Numbered from the stretch's first letter, positions 52,432 to 61,798 are shown. The stretch: DNA of 64,000 bases from Massilia sp. YIM B02443 (GCF_030411955.1 NZ_JASNRA010000020.1:1-64000); one strand, 5' to 3'. Numbers and translations: made by a program. The notes: a model not told the origin generated them from the sequence alone.

Positions 52432-53250
52432 ATGTCAGAGACACCCTTTACAGCGGACAGAATCCGCAGCGACGCCCATGGTGACAGCGGCAGCGGCAGC
52501 ACCGGCAGCCTGCTGGTCGGCTGCGCCGGCTGGAGCCTGCCGAAAGCCTGCGCCGACGCCTTCCCCGTGGAAGGCAGCCACCTCGAGCGCTACGCCGCCG
52601 TGTTCCCGACCGTGGAAATCAATTCCTCGTTCTACCGGCCACACAAACCCGAGACCTATGCGCGCTGGGCAGACAGCGTGCCCGCCGACTTCCGCTTCGC
52701 AGTGAAAGTACCGCGCGCCATCACCCATGACGCGCGCCTGGTCGACGTCGACGCACTGCTGGACCGGTTCCAGGGCGAGGCCGGCATGCTGGGGGAAAAG
52801 CTCGGCTGCCTGCTGGTGCAACTGCCGCCGCGCTTCGGCTTTGTCGACGCCCCGGCGCACGCTTTCTTTGACAATCTGCGTGCGCGCTTCGGCGTCACCA
52901 TCGCCTTCGAGGCGCGCCACCCGAGCTGGTTCTCGGAACCCGCCAGCGCGCTGCTGCGCGAATCCGGCGTGGTGCGCGTGATCGCCGACCCGGCCGCTGG
53001 CCAGCCGGGCGAACACGAGCCGACCAGCGACGAGGCTGTCTACGTGCGCCTGCATGGCGCGCCGCGCATCTATTATTCGCGCTATCCGCGCGAGGAGATC
53101 GACGCCTGGCGTGCCGGGCTCGAGGCGCAGGCGGCAGCCGGCCGCACCGTCTGGTGCGTGTTCGATAACACGGCTGAAGGCGCGTCGGTGCCGAACGCGC
53201 TCGAGCTGATGGGCAAGGGCGGCTGCGCCCCGGTCGCGTCGGAGCATTGA
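52432..53250 (+). CDS. DUF72 domain protein (YecE-like)
   Basis: The product is 272 aa with a TIM-barrel DUF72 domain: VGCAGWSLPKACADAFP, then EINSSFYRPHKPETYARWADSVPADFRFAVKVPRAITH, and YVRLHGAPRIYYSRY near the end. The family is widespread, with unknown function, possibly nucleic-acid related. It starts a run of plus-strand genes with the Mut7-C protein and an unknown gene. Confidence 0.9.
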   Translation: MSETPFTADRIRSDAHGDSGSGSTGSLLVGCAGWSLPKACADAFPVEGSHLERYAAVFPTVEINSSFYRPHKPETYARWADSVPADFRFAVKVPRAITHDARLVDVDALLDRFQGEAGMLGEKLGCLLVQLPPRFGFVDAPAHAFFDNLRARFGVTIAFEARHPSWFSEPASALLRESGVVRVIADPAAGQPGEHEPTSDEAVYVRLHGAPRIYYSRYPREEIDAWRAGLEAQAAAGRTVWCVFDNTAEGASVPNALELMGKGGCAPVASEH

Positions 53251-53303
53251 CGCACGGACAGCGTGCGCATGCCGGTCATGAATATGCCAAGCTGCCGCTC
53301 ATC

Positions 53304-54110
53304 ATGGTGACCGCGACCTTCCGCTTCCATCAGGCGTTGAACAACTTCCTGCCGCGCGAGCGGCGCGAGCGCAGCTTCGCGGCCGAGTGCGCGCGCCGGG
53401 CCACGACCAAGCACATGATCGAGGCGCTCGGCGTGCCGCATACCGAGGTCGAGGCGGTGCTGGTGAACGGTGAACCGAGCGGCTTCGAGCGCATCCTGGC
53501 CGAGGGCGACCATGTCGATGCCTACGCGCGCTTTGCGCAGGCGGGAGAAACCGGTGGCGCGCTGCCCGCACGGCCGCGCGAACGCATGCGCTTCGTCGCC
53601 GATTCGCACCTGGGCGGCCTGGCGCGCCTGCTGCGCATGGCCGGCTACGACACGCTGTACGACAACCATTATCACGACGATGAGGTCGAGGCGCTGGCCA
53701 CGGACGACGACCGCATCGTGCTGACGCGCGACCGCGAATTGTTGAAGCGCCGCGGCATCGTGCACGGCTGCTACGTCCACGCGCTCGATCCCGAGCAGCA
53801 GCTGGGCGAGCTGTTCGCGCGGCTCGGGCTGGCCCCGGGTGCGCGGCCGTTCTCTCTGTGCCTGCACTGCAATCTGCCGCTGCGCGCGGTGGACAAGGCG
53901 AGCATTCTGGAGCGCCTGCCGGAATCGGTGCGCGTGCTGCACGACAGCTTCACCACCTGCGACAGCTGTGGGCGGGTCTACTGGAAAGGCTCGCACACCA
54001 AACGCATGGCGGCGTTGCTCGACGCTGTTGCCGGCGCGCAGCCGCCGCCATCCGACGCCGTGGCCGGGGTAGAATCGTCGGACGACACCGACCTCCCTGG
54101 ACGCGCGTGA
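53304..54110 (+). CDS. Mut7-C RNase domain protein with N-terminal ubiquitin-like domain
   Basis: The product is 268 aa. The N-terminal part (about 1-80, MVTATFRFHQALNNFLPRERRERSF to GDHVDAYA) is the Mut7-C ubiquitin-like domain. The C-terminal part has FVADSHLGGLARLLRMAGYDTLYDN, DDDRIVLTRDRELLKR and a zinc ribbon with CLHCN and CDSCGRVYW, characteristic of the Mut7-C PIN-like nuclease. ATG at 53304 was chosen by domain fit; no clear ribosome binding site precedes it. It overlaps the next gene by GTGA. Confidence 0.88.
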   Translation: MVTATFRFHQALNNFLPRERRERSFAAECARRATTKHMIEALGVPHTEVEAVLVNGEPSGFERILAEGDHVDAYARFAQAGETGGALPARPRERMRFVADSHLGGLARLLRMAGYDTLYDNHYHDDEVEALATDDDRIVLTRDRELLKRRGIVHGCYVHALDPEQQLGELFARLGLAPGARPFSLCLHCNLPLRAVDKASILERLPESVRVLHDSFTTCDSCGRVYWKGSHTKRMAALLDAVAGAQPPPSDAVAGVESSDDTDLPGRA

Positions 54111-54535
54111 ATACTCCCGTTTTGCCTTCACCACTGCCGGCCGACTTGCCGCTGCGCGTCGAATGCCCGCCCGGCGCCTGCGTCTGCGAGCGCGAGCGAC
54201 TGCTGGCCGATCCGCAGGCGGACATGCGCCCGCTGCTGCTGACGCGCCAGCAGGAACAGAAGCTGATCGAACGCATCGAGCGGGTCGACAGCTATGCCGA
54301 CCTGCAGCACGTGCAGGGACTGATCCGCAAGAACCTTGGCGCCGAGCTGCGCATCCTGCCGGGGCCGAACGAGGTGCGCACCGTGCGCGGCATCGTGATC
54401 GTGCTCGAGGAACGACCGGGCTTGTGCAAGAAGGTGCGCCAGTCGGTGCCGGCGGCGGTACGGCGGCGCCTGGCCGAGCGGCTCGACATCGCCTACGCCA
54501 TTCTTGACGCCCACGACCTGTTCGGGGCGTCCTAG
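54107..54535 (+). CDS. Conserved hypothetical protein
   Basis: The product is 142 aa, predicted cytoplasmic, alpha/beta. It has ECPPGACVCERERLL near the start (two Cys two residues apart plus one) and a helical region QQEQKLIERIERVDSYADLQHVQ. The GTG start overlaps the stop of the Mut7-C gene by four bases, so co-translation with that RNase-like protein is likely. I do not recognise a family. Its close coupling to a putative RNA nuclease is the only hint to function. Confidence 0.75.
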   Translation: MNTPVLPSPLPADLPLRVECPPGACVCERERLLADPQADMRPLLLTRQQEQKLIERIERVDSYADLQHVQGLIRKNLGAELRILPGPNEVRTVRGIVIVLEERPGLCKKVRQSVPAAVRRRLAERLDIAYAILDAHDLFGAS

Positions 54536-54572
54536 GGTTTCTGGCGTTTTTGCACGCGGATCGCTTGGCTCT

Positions 54573-54580
54573 TATACAAT
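54573..54580 (+). promoter_or_regulatory. Possible -10 box of the cupin gene
   Basis: TATACAAT lies about 80 bases before the cupin ATG. TTGCAC at 54550-54555 is a poor -35 with 17-bp spacing to TATACA. Confidence 0.35.
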
Positions 54581-54659
54581 CGTTGTCAGTGCGGTGATCG
54601 CCGCCTGTGAACCACCGCGTTCGGCCATCGGCCAAGCGCTGCATTTTTGGAGAAACGAG

Positions 54660-55046
54660 ATGTCGGGCTACAGCATCAATATCGAAGAAAAAACGCTCGC
54701 TGGAAACAACTTCCGCGAAGTCCTCTACACCACCCAGCGCAGCCAGCTGGTGATCATGACCCTGCAGCCGGGCGACGAAATCGGCGTCGAGCGCCACGAA
54801 GGCCACGACCAGTTCATCCGCGTCGAAGCGGGCGAGGGCGTGGCGCTGCTGGACGGCGAAGAGCACAAGCTGGAAGACGGCGTCGCGGTCGTGATCCCGG
54901 CCGGCACCGAACACAACGTCATCAACACCTCGAAGACCGAACCGATGCGCCTGTACACGCTGTACACGCCGCCGGAGCATCCGGATGGCATCGTGCATGC
55001 GACCAAGGCCGAGGCGGACGAGTACGAGCGTCAGCACCGGCATTGA
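54660..55046 (+). CDS. Cupin domain protein
   Basis: The product is 128 aa with a single small cupin barrel. The metal-binding motifs are GVERHEGHDQFIRVEAGEG (two His and Glu-like positions) and IPAGTEHNVIN (third His). GGAG lies 7 bases before the ATG. It may be a manganese or zinc enzyme such as a mannose-6-phosphate isomerase-like or dioxygenase-like cupin, but the substrate is not visible. It is followed by a REP/MITE-like palindrome. Confidence 0.88.
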   Translation: MSGYSINIEEKTLAGNNFREVLYTTQRSQLVIMTLQPGDEIGVERHEGHDQFIRVEAGEGVALLDGEEHKLEDGVAVVIPAGTEHNVINTSKTEPMRLYTLYTPPEHPDGIVHATKAEADEYERQHRH

Positions 55047-55092
55047 TCCAGTGTGATAGCAGCTGGCGGTTAATCCAACGCCAGCGCAAAAA

Positions 55093-55198
55093 CGTCATCC
55101 CCGCGAAGGCGGGGATCCAGGTTTTCCTGGCGAACCGACCACGGTTATCGTTGGCCGCTACGCGAAAGAATTGGATCCCCGCCTTCGCGGGGATGACG
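55093..55198. mobile_element. 106-bp palindromic REP/MITE-like element
   Basis: The 27-bp arm starting CGTCATCCCCGCGAAGGCGG at 55093-55119 is repeated inverted and without mismatch at 55172-55198. Each arm is itself a hairpin (CCCCGC-GAAG-GCGGGG). The arms enclose a 52-bp core without a gene. Directly after lie nine T and seven G. Elements with this arm consensus occur as dispersed repeats in many proteobacterial genomes. With the T run it may also terminate the cupin transcript. Confidence 0.75.
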
Positions 55199-55200
55199 TC

Positions 55201-55216
55201 TTTTTTTTTGGGGGGG
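55201..55216 (+). repeat. Homopolymer junction T9-G7
   Basis: Nine T are followed by seven G immediately after the palindromic element. Such runs are prone to length variation and to sequencing error. Confidence 0.8.
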
Positions 55217-55296
55217 TAACACTCGGGTCGAGGTTGGCGTCCACCACAGCCTACGCGGACGACCTTCCACCGACCAGCACCACAAGAATCACGCGC

Positions 55297-55743
55297 TCAG
55301 CGACGATACGGGAACCGCGTCCCAATACTGCCGCCCCAGCCCCGATGGCGATGCCCACCCCAGCCGCGGCCGAAGTCGAAGCCGAGTCCGATCGAGATCG
55401 GCGGATACCAATAGTTCGGCTCCTGCACATAGACCGGTTGCGGTACGTACACTGGCTGCTGCACATACACCGGCGTCTGCTGCACAATCACCGGCTGCGA
55501 TGTGATCGGCGTTGAATAGGTCACGTTCGGCGACATGGCCGGGCTGCTCGCCGAGGCCTGGCCGGCGGCGGCGTGCTGGGCTCCGGTCCCGATCGGCACC
55601 GGCGTCACGGACACCACGCGCCACTGGCTCGGATCGCCCGGCTGGGCGTAGGCAGTATTCACATAATTCGGGCCCGGCGTGGCGCAACCGGTCAGTGCGG
55701 CAAGCGCGCCCAGCGACACAATAACGATGGCAAATTTCTTCAT
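55297..55743 (-). CDS. Lipoprotein with Tyr/Val/Gln/Pro repeats
   Basis: The product is 148 aa. The signal peptide ends in the lipobox LTGC (Cys near 19), so the mature protein is an outer- or inner-membrane lipoprotein. A repeat region at about 80-110 (VYVQQPVYVPQPVYVQEP) is followed by a Gly/Arg/His/Trp-rich C terminus. AGGAGG lies 6 bases before the ATG. No function is recognised. Confidence 0.75.
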   Translation of the reverse strand: MKKFAIVIVSLGALAALTGCATPGPNYVNTAYAQPGDPSQWRVVSVTPVPIGTGAQHAAAGQASASSPAMSPNVTYSTPITSQPVIVQQTPVYVQQPVYVPQPVYVQEPNYWYPPISIGLGFDFGRGWGGHRHRGWGGSIGTRFPYRR

Positions 55744-55808
55744 GACGGTCCTCCTGATCCAGCCATGATACGAATTTCCGTGCAACCGTGGTCAGGAATT
55801 ACACCTCG

Positions 55809-57104
55809 TTACACAGTGCCGCTCAGCAGCGCCGCCAACGGCGCCAGCGGCACCGCCGCCGCCAGCGCCTCGTACCCGGCGTCGTTCGGATGCAGGTGGT
55901 CGCCGCTGTCGTAGGCGGCGCGCAGCCGTTGCGGGGCGCCGGCATCGCGCAGCGCCAGGTCGATATCGGCCAGAAGATCGAACGGCGCCGCGCTGCGCAT
56001 CCAGGCATTCACCGCCTGCCGCACCGCCTCGCGCGCCGGCGTGTAATAGACGAAGCCGGAGAAGGGCGGCAGCGTCGCCCCCATCACCGGCAAGCCGTGC
56101 AGGCGGGTGCGCTCGATCAGCTGGCGGTAGCCGGCGATCAGGGCGTCGGCCGGCAGCGGCGCCGAGGCCGGGCTGTAGACGATGTCGTTGATGCCGATGA
56201 GCAGGGCCAGCCCGGCCACGCCGGCGGTGGCCAGCACGTCGCGGTCGAAGCGCTCCAGCAGGTCGTTGCCGGCCACCATGGCGGACTCGGTATCGGCCAG
56301 CATGCGGTTGGCGCTGATGCCGCGATTGACCACGGCGATGCGGCCATTGCTCAGCTCAGCCTGCAGCCGGCGCGCCAGATAATCGGGCCAGCGGCGGTTG
56401 GCGCCCGAGGTGCTGCCGACGCCGTCGGTGACCGAATCGCCCGCCGCCACCAGCACCGGCGCGCCGGCGTCGACGTCGACCTCGGTCAGGAAGGGCCAGG
56501 AGGCGAACGAACGCTGCACCGGCAGGCTGGCGCTGGCCGTATGGTCGCCCGTCGTGGAGACATAGTTTGCCTGGTAGGCGGCGTTGTGGATCGTGGAAGC
56601 CTGCACCGTGCCCGGAAAATAGATGCTGACGGCCAGGTCGGCGAACGGCGCCACTGCCAGCGCCACCGGGTCGGACACGGCCGGCGCCCCGGCGGGAATC
56701 GTGATGGCGCGGCTGCCGCCAAAGCTCAGTGGCAGATTGGCGCCGACCACGGCGCCGCCGGACCGCACCCCGATGGCGGCGCCGCCTACACGCAGGTCGG
56801 TGCTGCCGCGCTCGTTCGACAGGCGGATGCGCACCCGGCTGCCGCCGACCGAGGCGCGCACGATCAGGCGCAGGGTCTGGTTGCTGAAGCTCTGGGTCGA
56901 GGCCGCCGGCGGCGGGCCGGCCGGGGCGCAGCCCCAGGTGGCAGACCAGCGCTGGACCGCGCGCGCCTGCGCCGGCGGCGAAGCGGCGCCGGCCAGCGCA
57001 GCCGCCAGCGCCGGGGCGCCGAGCAGCAGACGCCGCCTTCCCGCGTCGATGCCGGCCCGGCGATGGGAAGACGAAGTGGAAGCGCGGAAAGCCGGGAAAA
57101 TCAT
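55809..57104 (-). CDS. Secreted SGNH/GDSL-type esterase or lipase
   Basis: The product is 431 aa. A Tat-like signal (GRRRLLLGAPALAAAL) is followed by a beta-rich region and the SGNH hydrolase domain: GDSVTDG (block I, nucleophile Ser), GISANR (block II), GINDIVY (block III) and DHLHPND (block V, Asp and His). The all-beta N-terminal half may bind carbohydrate. ATG at 57104 was chosen because GGAG is 6 bases upstream. The substrate (ester, acetyl-sugar or lipid) is unknown. Confidence 0.88.
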   Translation of the reverse strand: MIFPAFRASTSSSHRRAGIDAGRRRLLLGAPALAAALAGAASPPAQARAVQRWSATWGCAPAGPPPAASTQSFSNQTLRLIVRASVGGSRVRIRLSNERGSTDLRVGGAAIGVRSGGAVVGANLPLSFGGSRAITIPAGAPAVSDPVALAVAPFADLAVSIYFPGTVQASTIHNAAYQANYVSTTGDHTASASLPVQRSFASWPFLTEVDVDAGAPVLVAAGDSVTDGVGSTSGANRRWPDYLARRLQAELSNGRIAVVNRGISANRMLADTESAMVAGNDLLERFDRDVLATAGVAGLALLIGINDIVYSPASAPLPADALIAGYRQLIERTRLHGLPVMGATLPPFSGFVYYTPAREAVRQAVNAWMRSAAPFDLLADIDLALRDAGAPQRLRAAYDSGDHLHPNDAGYEALAAAVPLAPLAALLSGTV

Positions 57105-57260
57105 GGCGGGCTCCTGTCGATGGCGTTCGGCCGCAGTACGGCCGCACATCAACGATAGCCCAGCGCGACGCGCGCGCGACAGCCGGCGCGCACGGGGCTT
57201 GCGCCAGCTCGATCCTGCACTAGAAGCGCAAAAACGCGGGAACTTGTCGGCGCCGCGCGA

Positions 57261-58112
57261 TCACGAAAGAATGTTCAGCAGGCCGTCCAGGCCCGAGAAG
57301 TTCAGCGCCACATCGGCCTGCTCGCGCACCACCGGCTTGGCGCGGAACGCCACCGACAGTCCGGACACGCTCATCATCTTGAGGTCGTTGGCGCCGTCGC
57401 CCATCACGATCGCCTGGGCAGGGGCGATGCCCAGTTCGGCGCACACCCGCTCGACGGTGCGCTTCTTTTCCTCGGCGTCGACGATGCCGCCCAGCACGCG
57501 GCCGGTCAGCTTGCCGTCGACCACTTCCAGCGTATTGGCGTGGGTATGATCCAGCCCCAGGCGCGGCTTGAGGCGGTCGGTGAAGAAGGTGAAGCCGCCC
57601 GACACCAGCAGCGTCTTGAGGCCGGCCGCCTGCACCGCCCTCAGCATCGCTTCGCCGCCCATCGAAATCCGCAGCCGCTCGTCGTAGACGCGCTGCAGCG
57701 CGCTGGCGTCCAGCCCTTCGAGCAGGGCCACGCGCCGGGTCAGGCTCTCGGAGAAATCGAGTTCGCCGCGCATCGCCGCCTCGGTGATCGCCGCCACCTG
57801 CGGTTTCAGGCCCTGCATGTCGGCGATCTCGTCGATGCACTCGATGGTGATCAGGGTCGAGTCCATGTCCATCGCCACCAGCCTGAAGTCGGCCAGCGTG
57901 CGGCCGGCCGCGATGAAGGTGGCGTCGACCCCGGCCGCGAACGCGGCTGCGTCCAGTTCTGCCTTGAGCACCGGGTCGAAGGTCACGCCGTCGACGCGCA
58001 GTGCGTGGCCGCCGAGCGCCGTGAGGCCCTGCGCCGGGCCGGCCAGGCGCGCCAGGCGCTCGAGGGTTGCGTGGTCGGCCTGCGGCCCCTGAAGCACCAG
58101 GTTCGTGGTCAT
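57261..58112 (-). CDS. serB: Phosphoserine phosphatase
   Basis: SerB does the last step of serine synthesis from phosphoserine. The product is 283 aa. An N-terminal ACT-like domain is followed by the HAD core with MDMDSTLITIECIDE (first Asp nucleophile), SGGFTFFTD, and GDGANDLKMM (motif III/IV). ATG at 58112 was preferred over TTG four codons earlier. It lies 18 bp behind mfd on the same strand. Confidence 0.93.
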   Translation of the reverse strand: MTTNLVLQGPQADHATLERLARLAGPAQGLTALGGHALRVDGVTFDPVLKAELDAAAFAAGVDATFIAAGRTLADFRLVAMDMDSTLITIECIDEIADMQGLKPQVAAITEAAMRGELDFSESLTRRVALLEGLDASALQRVYDERLRISMGGEAMLRAVQAAGLKTLLVSGGFTFFTDRLKPRLGLDHTHANTLEVVDGKLTGRVLGGIVDAEEKKRTVERVCAELGIAPAQAIVMGDGANDLKMMSVSGLSVAFRAKPVVREQADVALNFSGLDGLLNILS

Positions 58113-58130
58113 GGTTCGATTCAAAAAAAG

Positions 58131-61100
58131 TTAAGCAAGTAGCTGTTTGATGGTCTGCTTGACCTGGTTCACGCGCGCCGCCAGGTCGGGCATGCTGGCG
58201 GTGATGCGCAGCTTGTCCTGGCCGGCCAGCTTGACGTGGCGGTTCTTCTGGATCAGCGTGATGATCTTGATCGGGTCGATCGGCGGCTGTTCCATGAACT
58301 GCAGGCTGGCCGCTTCGCCGTGGGCGTCGATCTTGACGATGCCGACCGACCTGGCGGCGATGCGCAGGCGGTGGGTCTCGATCAGCGCCTTCACCGCGTC
58401 CGGCAGCTTGCCGAAGCGGTCGATCAGCTCTTCCTGCATGCCGTCGATGCGGTCCTGGCTTTCGCAGTTGGCCAGGCGTTTATAGATCGACAGCCGCTCG
58501 TGCACGTCGCCGCAATAGTCGGCCGGGAGCAGCGCCGGCACGTGCAGGTTGATCTCGGTGGTCGAGGACAGCGGCGCCGCCAGGTCCGGCTCCTTGCCGG
58601 CTTTCAGCGAACGCACCGCTTCGTTGAGCATGTCCGAGTACAGCTGGAAGCCGACCTCCAGCATCTCGCCCGACTGGTTCTCGCCCAGCACTTCGCCGGC
58701 CCCGCGGATCTCGAGGTCGTGCATGGCGAGATAGAAGCCGCTGCCCAGTTCTTCCATCGCCTGGATCGCGTCCAGGCGGCGCTGCGCCTGCTTGGTCAGG
58801 TTCTGCACGTCGCTCACCAGGAGGTAGGCATAGGCCTGGTGGTGCGAACGGCCTACGCGCCCGCGCAGCTGGTGCAGCTGGGCCAGGCCGAACTTGTCGG
58901 CGCGGTGCATGATGATGGTGTTCGCGGTCGGCACGTCGATGCCGGTCTCGATGATGGTGGTGCACAGCAGGATGTTGAAGCGCTGCTGCACGAAGTCGCG
59001 CATCACCTTCTCGAGGTCGCGCTCGTGCATCTGGCCGTGCGCGACGCCGATGCGCGCCTCGGGCAGCAGCTCCTGCAGCATCACGCGCCGGTTTTCAATC
59101 GTGTCGACTTCGTTGTGCAGGAAGTAGATCTGGCCGCCGCGTTTCAGTTCGCGCAGGCAGGCTTCGCGGATCACCGAGCCGTCTTCGCTGCGCACGAACG
59201 TCTTGATCGCCAGGCGCTTCTGCGGCGCGGTGGCGATGATGGAAAAGTCGCGCAGGCCTTCAAGCGCCATGCCGAGCGTGCGCGGGATCGGGGTCGCGGT
59301 CAGCGTCAAGACGTCGACCTCGGCGCGCAGGGCCTTCAGCGCTTCTTTCTGGCGCACGCCGAAGCGGTGCTCCTCGTCGATGATCACCAGCCCCAGGCGG
59401 GTGAACTTGACGTCGGGCGACAGCAGTTTATGGGTGCCGATCACGATGTCGAGGGTGCCGTCGGCCATGCCCTTGATCGCATTGTTGATTTCTTTTCCTG
59501 TCCTGAAGCGCGACAGCTCGGCGATTTTCACCGGCCAGTCGGCGAAGCGGTCGGCGAAGGTCTGCGCATGCTGCTCGGCCAGCAGCGTGGTCGGCGCCAG
59601 GATCGCCACCTGCTTGCCGCCCATGACGGCAATGAAAGCGGCGCGCAGCGCGACCTCGGTCTTGCCGAAGCCGACGTCGCCGCACACCAGGCGGTCCATC
59701 GGCCGGCCCGAGGTCATGTCCTTCACGACGTTGTGGATGGCCTCGGCCTGGTCCGGCGTCTCGTCGAAGCCGAAGCTCTGGGCGAAGTTCTCGTAGTCGA
59801 TGCTCGAGTATTCGAAGGCGTGGCCCTGGCGCGCGGCGCGCCGCGCGTACAGGTTGAGCAGCTCGGCGGCGGTGTCGCGCACCTGCTCGGCGGCCTTGCG
59901 CTTGGCCTTTTCCCACTGGCCCGAGCCGAGCGAATGCAGCGGCGCGTCTTCCGGCGAGGTGCCGGAGTAGCGCGAGATCACGTGCAGCTGCGAGACCGGC
60001 ACGTACAACTTCGAATCCTTGGCGTACTCCAGGTGCAGGAACTCGGTCTCGCCTTCGCCGAGATCCATGCTCATCAGGCCCATGTAGCGCCCGATGCCGT
60101 GGTTGATGTGCACCACCGGGTCGCCGATTTTCAGCTCGGACAGGTCGCGCACCATCGATTCGACCTGGCTCGTGGCTTCCTGCTTCTTCTTGCCGGCGCG
60201 CCGGCCCGAGCCCGCATACAGCTCGGTCTCGGTGATGAACACCAGGCGGCCCGACGCTTCGTCGTTCAGCTCGAAGCCGGCCTGCAGCGGGGCCACGCCC
60301 AGCGCCAGCTTGGCATCGCTTTGACGGAAGCCCTCGAAGCCTTCGACCGGTGCCAGGTCCAGCTTGTACTCGGCGAAGTACTGCTGCAGCGTCTCGCGGC
60401 GGCCGGCCGAATCGGCGCAGATCATCACGCGCGTGTCGCGGTTGTGACCATCGGCCAGATAGCCGCGCAGGCTGGTCAGCGGATCTTCCAGGCGGCGGTT
60501 GACCGACACGTCGGGCAGCGGCGCGGACAGCTCCGACGCCGGCGCGGCCGCGTCGCGCGCGATCGCCCAGCGACCGTGCGGCTTGATGCAGGTGAAGAAC
60601 TGCTCGGCGCCCAGGAACAGCTCGTGCGGCTCCAGGATCGGGCGCTCGCGGTCGCTCCTGAGGAATTTGTAGCGCGACTCAGTATCCAGCCAGAAGCGCT
60701 GGATTGCAGCGTCGATGTCGCCCACCAGGGCCACCGGCGACTCCTCCGGCAGGTAGTTGAACAGGTTGGCCGTCTCTTCGAAGAACAGCGGCAGATAGTA
60801 CTCGATGCCGGCCGAGGCGATGCCGTTGCCGATGTCGCGGTAGATCGGCGAGCGCGACGGGTCGCCCTCGAAGCGTTCGCGCCAGCGGCCGCGGAAGGCG
60901 GTGCGGGCGGCGTCGTCCATCGGGAATTCGCGGCCCGGCAGCAGGCGCACTTCCTTTACCGGGTACAGCGAGCGCTGGGTGTCGGCGTCGAAGGTGCGGA
61001 TGGTTTCGATCTCGTCGCCGAACAGGTCGAGCCGGTAGGGCAGCACGGAACCCATCGGGAACAGGTCGATCAGGCCGCCGCGCACCGAGTATTCGCCGGG

Positions 61101-61586
61101 CGACATCACCTGCGACACGTGGCTGTAGCCGGCCAGCGTCAGCTGCGCCTTGAGCCGCGCTTCGTCGAGCCGTTCGCCCTGGCGGAAGAAGAAGGTGTAG
61201 GCGGCGAGGAAGGACGGCGGCGCCAGGCGAACCAGGGCGGTGGTGGCCGGCACCACCAGCACGTCGCACTGGCCGTTCTGGATCTCGTGCAGGGTGGCCA
61301 GGCGTTCCGACACCAGGTCCTGGTGCGGCGAAAACGCGTCGTAGGGAAGCGTCTCCCAGTCCGGCAGCAGGTGGCACGACAGCTTGCCGTCCGCGAACCA
61401 GGGGATTTCGTCCAGCAGGCGCTGGCCGTCGCTGGCGTTGGCGACGACCACGGTCAGCATCTGGCGGTTGGCTTTCAAGGCCAGCGCACCCATGGCGAGT
61501 GCGTAAGCATCGGACGAGCCGTGCAGCGACGGCAGGGCGAAGCGGTGGCCTGGTTTGGGGAGGTGTTTCTTGAGATCGAAAGGCAT
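58131..61586 (-). CDS. mfd: Transcription-repair coupling factor
   Basis: Mfd displaces RNA polymerase stalled at DNA damage and recruits UvrA. The product is 1151 aa, the usual length. UvrB-homology domains lie at the N terminus, then the RNA-polymerase-interacting CarD-like domain (about 485-555, GDPVVHINHGIGRYMGL) and the RecG-like translocase with GDVGFGKTEVALRAA (Walker A), DEEHRFGV (DEEH box) and QLRGRVGRS. The C-terminal TRCF domain is complete. serB follows closely. Confidence 0.97.
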   Translation of the reverse strand: MPFDLKKHLPKPGHRFALPSLHGSSDAYALAMGALALKANRQMLTVVVANASDGQRLLDEIPWFADGKLSCHLLPDWETLPYDAFSPHQDLVSERLATLHEIQNGQCDVLVVPATTALVRLAPPSFLAAYTFFFRQGERLDEARLKAQLTLAGYSHVSQVMSPGEYSVRGGLIDLFPMGSVLPYRLDLFGDEIETIRTFDADTQRSLYPVKEVRLLPGREFPMDDAARTAFRGRWRERFEGDPSRSPIYRDIGNGIASAGIEYYLPLFFEETANLFNYLPEESPVALVGDIDAAIQRFWLDTESRYKFLRSDRERPILEPHELFLGAEQFFTCIKPHGRWAIARDAAAPASELSAPLPDVSVNRRLEDPLTSLRGYLADGHNRDTRVMICADSAGRRETLQQYFAEYKLDLAPVEGFEGFRQSDAKLALGVAPLQAGFELNDEASGRLVFITETELYAGSGRRAGKKKQEATSQVESMVRDLSELKIGDPVVHINHGIGRYMGLMSMDLGEGETEFLHLEYAKDSKLYVPVSQLHVISRYSGTSPEDAPLHSLGSGQWEKAKRKAAEQVRDTAAELLNLYARRAARQGHAFEYSSIDYENFAQSFGFDETPDQAEAIHNVVKDMTSGRPMDRLVCGDVGFGKTEVALRAAFIAVMGGKQVAILAPTTLLAEQHAQTFADRFADWPVKIAELSRFRTGKEINNAIKGMADGTLDIVIGTHKLLSPDVKFTRLGLVIIDEEHRFGVRQKEALKALRAEVDVLTLTATPIPRTLGMALEGLRDFSIIATAPQKRLAIKTFVRSEDGSVIREACLRELKRGGQIYFLHNEVDTIENRRVMLQELLPEARIGVAHGQMHERDLEKVMRDFVQQRFNILLCTTIIETGIDVPTANTIIMHRADKFGLAQLHQLRGRVGRSHHQAYAYLLVSDVQNLTKQAQRRLDAIQAMEELGSGFYLAMHDLEIRGAGEVLGENQSGEMLEVGFQLYSDMLNEAVRSLKAGKEPDLAAPLSSTTEINLHVPALLPADYCGDVHERLSIYKRLANCESQDRIDGMQEELIDRFGKLPDAVKALIETHRLRIAARSVGIVKIDAHGEAASLQFMEQPPIDPIKIITLIQKNRHVKLAGQDKLRITASMPDLAARVNQVKQTIKQLLA

Positions 61587-61624
61587 GCAGCGTGGCTGTT
61601 ACGTTCGCGTCAAAGTGGCTGCCA

Positions 61625-61630
61625 ATTATA
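61625..61630 (-). promoter_or_regulatory. -10 box of mfd
   Basis: On the minus strand a perfect TATAAT lies 39 bases before the mfd start codon. No strong -35 is visible. Confidence 0.45.
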
Positions 61631-61738
61631 GACGAACGCGCAATATCGGGCGCGGCGCAAGGCGCCGCGTGGCGCCGCCGCCGTGCATGCCGGCAGGAAC
61701 GCCGGAGCAGCGGTTCGCCATCCGGGCCGATCCGCCAA

Positions 61739-61767
61739 TTGCCGCCTCACGGGGCCATCGCTATACT
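61739..61767 (+). promoter_or_regulatory. Sigma-70 promoter of the propeller sensor gene
   Basis: TTGCCG (61739-61744) and TATACT (61762-61767) are exactly 17 bp apart, about 30 bases before the start codon of the following gene. Confidence 0.6.
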
Positions 61768-61798
61768 CCAGTTCAATTTCTCTTCTGATTTTTGCGTA

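Noticed and set aside
58236-61631. Long open frame on the plus strand, 1131 codons
   Set aside because: It lies antisense to mfd, has no family-like motifs and is a codon-composition shadow of that gene in high-GC DNA.
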